A stretch of DNA of 64,000 bases from CAWUIO01 sp963922455. Its GTDB lineage: Bacteria; Bacteroidota; Bacteroidia; Cytophagales; Microscillaceae. Location of the stretch: positions 22,014 through 86,013 of the forward strand of contig CAWUIO010000013.1 in the NCBI GenBank assembly GCA_963922455.1, in the 5' to 3' direction. Below are positions 60,501 through 64,000 of the stretch, piece after piece. Each line of letters begins with the position of its first letter. Position 1 is the first letter of the stretch. Below the pieces are notes generated by a model. It saw nothing but the letters and a program-made list of their open reading frames with translations. It ran no database searches and was not told where the DNA came from. A program made the translations under genes and the position numbers.

Positions 60501-63316
60501 ATGGAGCCCCTGCTACCACCTTGGCCAAATATCATTACAATGAGTTAGGCCAAGTTATCCGGAAAGAGTTAGCGCCCAATGCTACGGACGAAACCAGGCA
60601 GATCTTGGATTTTAGTTACAATATCCGGGGTTGGTTAAAAAAAATGAATGAAGAAAGCCTGCTTGATCCCATAACCAACCACGATGACTTATTTTCGATG
60701 GAGTTGTTTTATGAAGAAGGCTTCCGGGAAAATCAAAACGGGGAGGCAGGAAAAAAACAGTACAACGGAAACATAAGCGGGATGCGTTGGACTAGCCTAA
60801 GTGAGCAGGCAGGAACAGGTACTACTACCCGATCGCATTCCTATGCTTATGCTTATGATAAGCTTAACCGTCTTAGCTCGGCAATTTATGGCACACGGGA
60901 ACTGGATCCCCTGAATAACCCAAATAATTTTGGATGGGAAAATAGTACTCAAAACTTTTCGGTTGATTTCATACAATATGACGTGAATGGAAATATTACC
61001 CGTTTAAAAAGGATGGGTATGATTGGCCGTGATGACTATGATCCAACTATGTCTGGTCCCGCCCCGGCTCAATTTGGACTAATGGATGACCTTAGCTATG
61101 AATATGATGGAAACCAATTAATTGGGGTAGACGATCTGGCTGAAAGTACAAGCAAGCAAACGGGTATGGCGGGTGATTTTACAGATTGGAGGGGGAGCTC
61201 TCCAACTATATGGTCATCTGGGGCCAATGAATATACCTATGATATAAATGGAAGTCTGATGACTGATGCAAACAAGGGCATCACCTCCATCCAGTATAAC
61301 CACCTAAGTTTGGCTACCCAGATCAACTATGGTTCGTCCAATTCCATCCAATATCATTATGATGCCGCCGGAGTTAAGCTTCAGAAAGAGGTATATGAAG
61401 ACAATCAGCTAAGCCTGGTGACCGATTATGTTGGAATATTTATTTATGAAAACGACGAACTGGCCTTTATCCAAATGGCTGAGGGAAGGGTATTGCCCCC
61501 TATGCGTACCGGTCGGGCCGACTTTGATTATGAATATCACATTCAGGACCATTTAGGAAATCTTCGGGTTGCTTACCGCAAAGGGGACGAAATCGTGAGT
61601 TACGGGGCAACGATGGAGCCTGAAAAAGCTATAGAAGAGCGCAGGGAATTTCTCAACATTGACAAAACCCGGGATGAGACGTGGAGTGCCTCTGGGGTAT
61701 ACTCGGCCAAGCTAAATGCTAGCCAGCCATTAGGACCTTGGAAAGAGATCCAGATAGGAAAAGGGGACCAAATTGATATTTCGGTACAAGCCCACTATGA
61801 ACCCTTGGAAAACGAGGAACCCGACAAGTCGCTACAATTGTTCCTGGAGCTAAATCCTGATTACAGTGACTACCACAATGAGTTTGGGGAAAACCAACCC
61901 CAGGCTGCCTCCATCAACCGCTTACAGGCCGGTATCGCTTTAAACCCCAGTCTAAGTAACCCCTCCGATAATGAAGCTCCCAATGCCTATTTAAAATATT
62001 TGGTTTATGATATGAACCATAATTTAATAACCGAAGGGGTAGTCTATGTAAATAGTAGTGAGGCCAAAGGAGATGGAATAAATTATACCCAGGATATTGG
62101 CCAGAAATTAGAACTGAACTATGTAGCCGATCAAGATTGTTACATCGATATATTTGTAGCCAATGAAAGTGGAGATGCCGAAGTATGGTTTGATGATCTT
62201 ACAGTAGACCTTGATCCATCCCTTATTGTCCAAGAAAATGCGTATTATCCCTTTGGCTTGGAGATCGCCACCTTGAGCAAAAGCAATAGGCTGCCCAATC
62301 ACTTTACTTTTAATGGTCAGAGTGAGAAGCAAAAGGACTTGGGGGGGGGTAATGGGTACTTTTACGAGACGGACTGGAGGGGGTATGATCCCCAGTTGGG
62401 GAGGTTTCATTCAGTAGATCCTTTAACCGATTTCTTCCCTGGCATTACCCCCTACCATTTTGCTTATAATAATCCTATTGGTTTTAATGACCCTACGGGC
62501 CTTATGGCTGAGGATGGTAATGAAAAAAAGGATCCTGAACGAAAAAGGAAGCGTAAAGGAAAAAGGAAGCGTAAACGACAAGAGAAGAAATTAAAGAAGG
62601 GTAAATCACGTGTATCTTTACCAGGGGTTAGTGGAAAAAGACGTAAGAAAAGTAAGGATAAAAATGATAAAGATGACGATGACGATGACGATGACGATGA
62701 TACAGTAGGTGGGATAACATCGTTATCTTCTGTTACGGTAACAGCTAAGAGGAGAAAACCATTTGGGCAAACCAAAGTGGGCAAAGCCATTACAGGTGCC
62801 GGAAAATTTTTATTTAACTTGACCCCCGCCTCTGATGCCTTGGAGCTTGTCACGGGTGCAGATATAGACGGGGAGAGGATTAACCGGGCAGAGACTGTAG
62901 GTTGGTTTATTGCAGGGTTATTTGGGGGAAAAATAATCAAGGCAGGTTTTAAGTTAATTAAGAAATACAAATTACATAGGAGGCTTAGGGCAAAGGGCGC
63001 TGCTAATAAGGGGGATAATGTTCCTAAGTATGATCCACGTATCAGAAAAAGGGCAGTAGAAGACCCCGGAGGGCACAATTTTCCGTTTAGTTTTGACGAG
63101 GCAATACTTAAAACGAAACCTACAACTATCCGAGGTGGTGCTCAAGGATATGCGCTACGAGGCATAAAGAATCGCAAAGATGTTATTTATAATATAGTTG
63201 TCGAGGATGGTGTGATTACGCATAGGGATATGATAAAAGTAAAGAACTGGTCTCAAAGAAGTAAGAGTTTTGGATGGCCTACTAAACTTGAAGATATTCC
63301 TACAATCTCTCAATAA
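57572..63316 (+). CDS. DUF6443/RHS polymorphic toxin with variable C-terminal domain
   Basis: A 1914-residue exported protein. Two starts are possible: 57572, or 57608, which begins the signal peptide MRSFTYLRLLLLVSFSIVIN. An Ig/PKD-like region lies near 300-395. DUF6443 begins at about 400 (IQFYDGLGRPVQSIAQAY) and leads into RHS/YD repeats to about 1500. The RHS core ends with YDPQLGRFHSVDPLTDF and YAYNNP-like FAYNNPIGFNDPTGL; D1640 begins the DPxGL boundary where RHS toxins are usually cut. The remaining ~270 residues are the toxic tip: a Lys/Arg-rich then Asp-rich linker, a short hydrophobic/Gly region, and a final ~98-residue domain (GGHNFPFSFDEAIL, ITHRDM). I cannot name the final domain. 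The immunity-like gene follows 10 bp later. Confidence 0.88.
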   Translation: MKSPSYNSSKNTMRSFTYLRLLLLVSFSIVINLGTVFSQTQYSVFFQLQEPGVSQPYVCGSGKSFKYRALISPQPSFNPANLEDILWNVTGGTVHMSYSDRLLANIEWDESDNHSISIILIGQEVGGTMELGPINIPVSPEPNPQIDVENKLICSGVDVSLQLTASGASYYSWENLNNTSDPINGSSTQTVGITVNLLPGETVTYRLRGKAALNAPSACEKFTDIQISAIETPSDPSFTDLYIFSGQTAEIIPDSPLDVTLNWYNSESGGNLLAISPRYNLGVQTVDQEGQEKLLQYYAEAVNMGCVSSNDRQLAKVYVIPTVDIVSSNGLSYLEPNEPYTLQTSHAYTYDSYSWQKDGQILGESNQLTVTEPGAYSLTVSRGGVNFTTSTFIVTRLNADQNYTRIDYALEPVSDEPTFVSSGIQIKQTSIQFYDGLGRPVQSIAQAYSPNGFDLVVHNEYDQLGRQSQQYLPFVSVSQNGIFNYGAKNQILDFYDPTGTQPSDITKDEVPFTETVFEHSPLARPTEQKGLGQNWVGKSAKFEQYVNQSSDLVLIWQFDITSNTISTSGAYYPDNSLWVQEVVDEQDQKVIQYLNRRGQVILKRSLLDEPGTPYVSTYYVYDEIGRMRYVVPPLAVKKLLDDPGLSPNDQEIQRLLYYYEYDQRGRLIKKRVPDTEGEVFLVYDDLNRLVLSQDAVQRQSNNQWNFIKYDNLSRPVMSGLYYPGTNTNTQEAMQDAVPKGTPEYTLQSGDVNEDPFDHRILTDELGYVNDTDTLKYKAHQSLDLGNGQDYVAVEGSTYYVFEIDANHTPASPPPSTTPELEASKFPILSNTECQVLSITYYDTYSFVEENRLNYDPGQFSSLANATAPTSRDLVKGLTTGSMIKVLDESDQGDGPEWLTTVSYYDERYRSIQVKGENHKGGIDIVSVQYENIVSGEVAETHTWHENPEDVVFSEISIVESFSYDRLGRLEQTNHSINGAPATTLAKYHYNELGQVIRKELAPNATDETRQILDFSYNIRGWLKKMNEESLLDPITNHDDLFSMELFYEEGFRENQNGEAGKKQYNGNISGMRWTSLSEQAGTGTTTRSHSYAYAYDKLNRLSSAIYGTRELDPLNNPNNFGWENSTQNFSVDFIQYDVNGNITRLKRMGMIGRDDYDPTMSGPAPAQFGLMDDLSYEYDGNQLIGVDDLAESTSKQTGMAGDFTDWRGSSPTIWSSGANEYTYDINGSLMTDANKGITSIQYNHLSLATQINYGSSNSIQYHYDAAGVKLQKEVYEDNQLSLVTDYVGIFIYENDELAFIQMAEGRVLPPMRTGRADFDYEYHIQDHLGNLRVAYRKGDEIVSYGATMEPEKAIEERREFLNIDKTRDETWSASGVYSAKLNASQPLGPWKEIQIGKGDQIDISVQAHYEPLENEEPDKSLQLFLELNPDYSDYHNEFGENQPQAASINRLQAGIALNPSLSNPSDNEAPNAYLKYLVYDMNHNLITEGVVYVNSSEAKGDGINYTQDIGQKLELNYVADQDCYIDIFVANESGDAEVWFDDLTVDLDPSLIVQENAYYPFGLEIATLSKSNRLPNHFTFNGQSEKQKDLGGGNGYFYETDWRGYDPQLGRFHSVDPLTDFFPGITPYHFAYNNPIGFNDPTGLMAEDGNEKKDPERKRKRKGKRKRKRQEKKLKKGKSRVSLPGVSGKRRKKSKDKNDKDDDDDDDDDDTVGGITSLSSVTVTAKRRKPFGQTKVGKAITGAGKFLFNLTPASDALELVTGADIDGERINRAETVGWFIAGLFGGKIIKAGFKLIKKYKLHRRLRAKGAANKGDNVPKYDPRIRKRAVEDPGGHNFPFSFDEAILKTKPTTIRGGAQGYALRGIKNRKDVIYNIVVEDGVITHRDMIKVKNWSQRSKSFGWPTKLEDIPTISQ
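62664..62700 (+). repeat. In-frame hexanucleotide repeat in the RHS linker
   Basis: Tandem GATGAC units encode a run of about ten Asp between a Lys/Arg-rich stretch and the C-terminal domain. Slippage here would change length by two residues without shifting frame. Confidence 0.7.
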
Positions 63317-63326
63317 AGAGTAGTAT

Positions 63327-63716
63327 ATGGAAGAGTTACGTATTAATTGTGAAAATGGAAGTTGTCTGATTATTGGTGATATTGAGTTTGAAGAGTCTGA
63401 TTTTTCAGCTACAATTTTCTTGAAATCTGACTGGTATGAAGCAAAGGTTGCTTTTAGCTCATCAAAAGATAGGTTAGTTGATTTTTTACAAGAACTAAAA
63501 AAGATATTGTCAGAAAAACAGGGAAAGGCAAACTTTATGAATGATGAAGGTAATTTTGATTTAGATTTAACTTTAGATGAATCCACAGGTAAAGCCCAAA
63601 TAAATGGGGTTTTGATAAAGAGTATGATGGATGAATCTCGTTTAGAGTATTTTATGGAGTCAGACTATTTGACTTTAGAAAAATTAAAAGATAGTTTGGA
63701 TAACTTATTATCATAG
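63327..63716 (+). CDS. Probable immunity protein of the RHS toxin (WapI-like)
   Basis: A 129-residue, acidic, cytoplasmic protein with no signal. It has beta-strands then a helix (FSSSKDRLVDFLQELKKILS), more strands (FDLDLTLDESTGKAQINGVL) and a final helix. The pattern resembles the WapI family of immunity proteins. Its position (10 bp after the toxin stop), small size and low pI fit immunity against the C-terminal domain of the upstream RHS protein. The WapI link is a recognition by pattern only. Confidence 0.65.
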   Translation: MEELRINCENGSCLIIGDIEFEESDFSATIFLKSDWYEAKVAFSSSKDRLVDFLQELKKILSEKQGKANFMNDEGNFDLDLTLDESTGKAQINGVLIKSMMDESRLEYFMESDYLTLEKLKDSLDNLLS

Positions 63717-63721
63717 TAAAA

Positions 63722-63739
63722 GCCATCCTTCGGGGTGTC
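63722..63739 (+). terminator. Terminator of the toxin locus
   Basis: GCCATCC-TTCG-GGGTGTC forms a stem with one mismatch and a stable TTCG-type loop, followed by five T. It lies just after the immunity gene stop. Confidence 0.75.
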
Positions 63740-63744
63740 TTTTT

Positions 63745-64000
63745 CATTACATAATAGACTGAATTTTCCCGCTACCGCTCGTGTTCCGTATTAAAAAAAA
63801 CGGGCTGGCGCGCGTTTTAGGGCTGGCTTGTGGGCTAGTGGCCAACGCGTGCTTCACTGGGTTTAAGCATTTGCAATGCGTTTGGTACAAGAGGTAATGT
63901 TTACACCAATACCCCCATATATTCCAAGCATGTAGAAAATTGAATCTGGTTCCAGGATAAGCGCAGCCGTCCTGAGACCTTTCCTTTTACCGAAAACGCC
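63745..64000. other. GC-richer tail without a complete gene
   Basis: About 100 bp (63810-63900) are sharply GC-richer than the toxin genes and can be read on the plus strand as about 30 codons (GLARVLGLACGLVANACFTG then FKHLQCVWYKR and a stop). There is no start or domain. It could be a remnant or the edge of another element; the window ends before it can be judged. Confidence 0.3.

Noticed and set aside
62464..63078. 204-codon open frame antisense to the RHS toxin
   Set aside because: Low-complexity Ser/Leu/Phe text opposite the Lys- and Asp-rich linker; a shadow of the forward gene.
1..64000. tRNA, rRNA, tmRNA or phage genes
   Set aside because: No cloverleaf with CCA-type acceptor, no rRNA sequence and no phage structural gene was recognised.

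Overview
The window looks like chromosomal DNA of a Bacteroidota bacterium, most likely from the Saprospiria/Chitinophagia/Cytophagia side of the phylum; the genus cannot be named from the sequence alone. The reasons are a PorU-like sortase next to a PorV-family outer membrane protein (type IX secretion), DUF4920 and DUF6443/RHS proteins, a GlnII-type glutamine synthetase, a Bacteroidota-style Mrp without its CxxC, starts without Shine-Dalgarno sequences, and TAnnTTTG-type -7 promoter elements. No rRNA, tRNA or CRISPR array was seen.

Layout. 0-8 kb: a YceI protein (cut by the left edge), murF, a VIT1/CCC1 metal transporter, an AddB-like PD-(D/E)XK nuclease, a DUF1295 membrane protein and a coiled-coil membrane protein. 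8-14 kb: a lipoprotein/ABC-permease fusion and a giant AsmA protein. 14-24 kb: nfu-mrp-TPR, a cluster of secreted TPR proteins around an MFS transporter, a DUF4920 protein, and a two-gene unit pairing a membrane TPR protein with a TPR-AAA+ ATPase. 24-33 kb: a Uma2 nuclease, an incomplete HlyD/ABC exporter divergent from an NtrC-type two-component system, and an unusual AAA+ ATPase. 33-48 kb: a YbjN protein, porU-like/porV-like genes, a membrane patatin, a NarL-type two-component system with a TPR sensor, a VOC protein and glnII. 48-64 kb: an IS3-family remnant, then an AT-richer, all-forward block: HTH protein, LamG protein, leucine-rich-repeat protein, two very large secreted RHS-type proteins and a small probable immunity protein. 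This reads as a secreted polymorphic-toxin locus.

The most striking structure is not a gene. Eleven copies of a dispersed element of about 130 bp (R1-R11) sit between genes from 0.5 to 48.4 kb. Each copy carries a hairpin whose two arms differ in sequence from copy to copy but stay complementary, followed by a strongly conserved flank that ends in CTAAGCC. The eleven copies strictly alternate in orientation. None was found in the last 15.6 kb, which holds the toxin locus.
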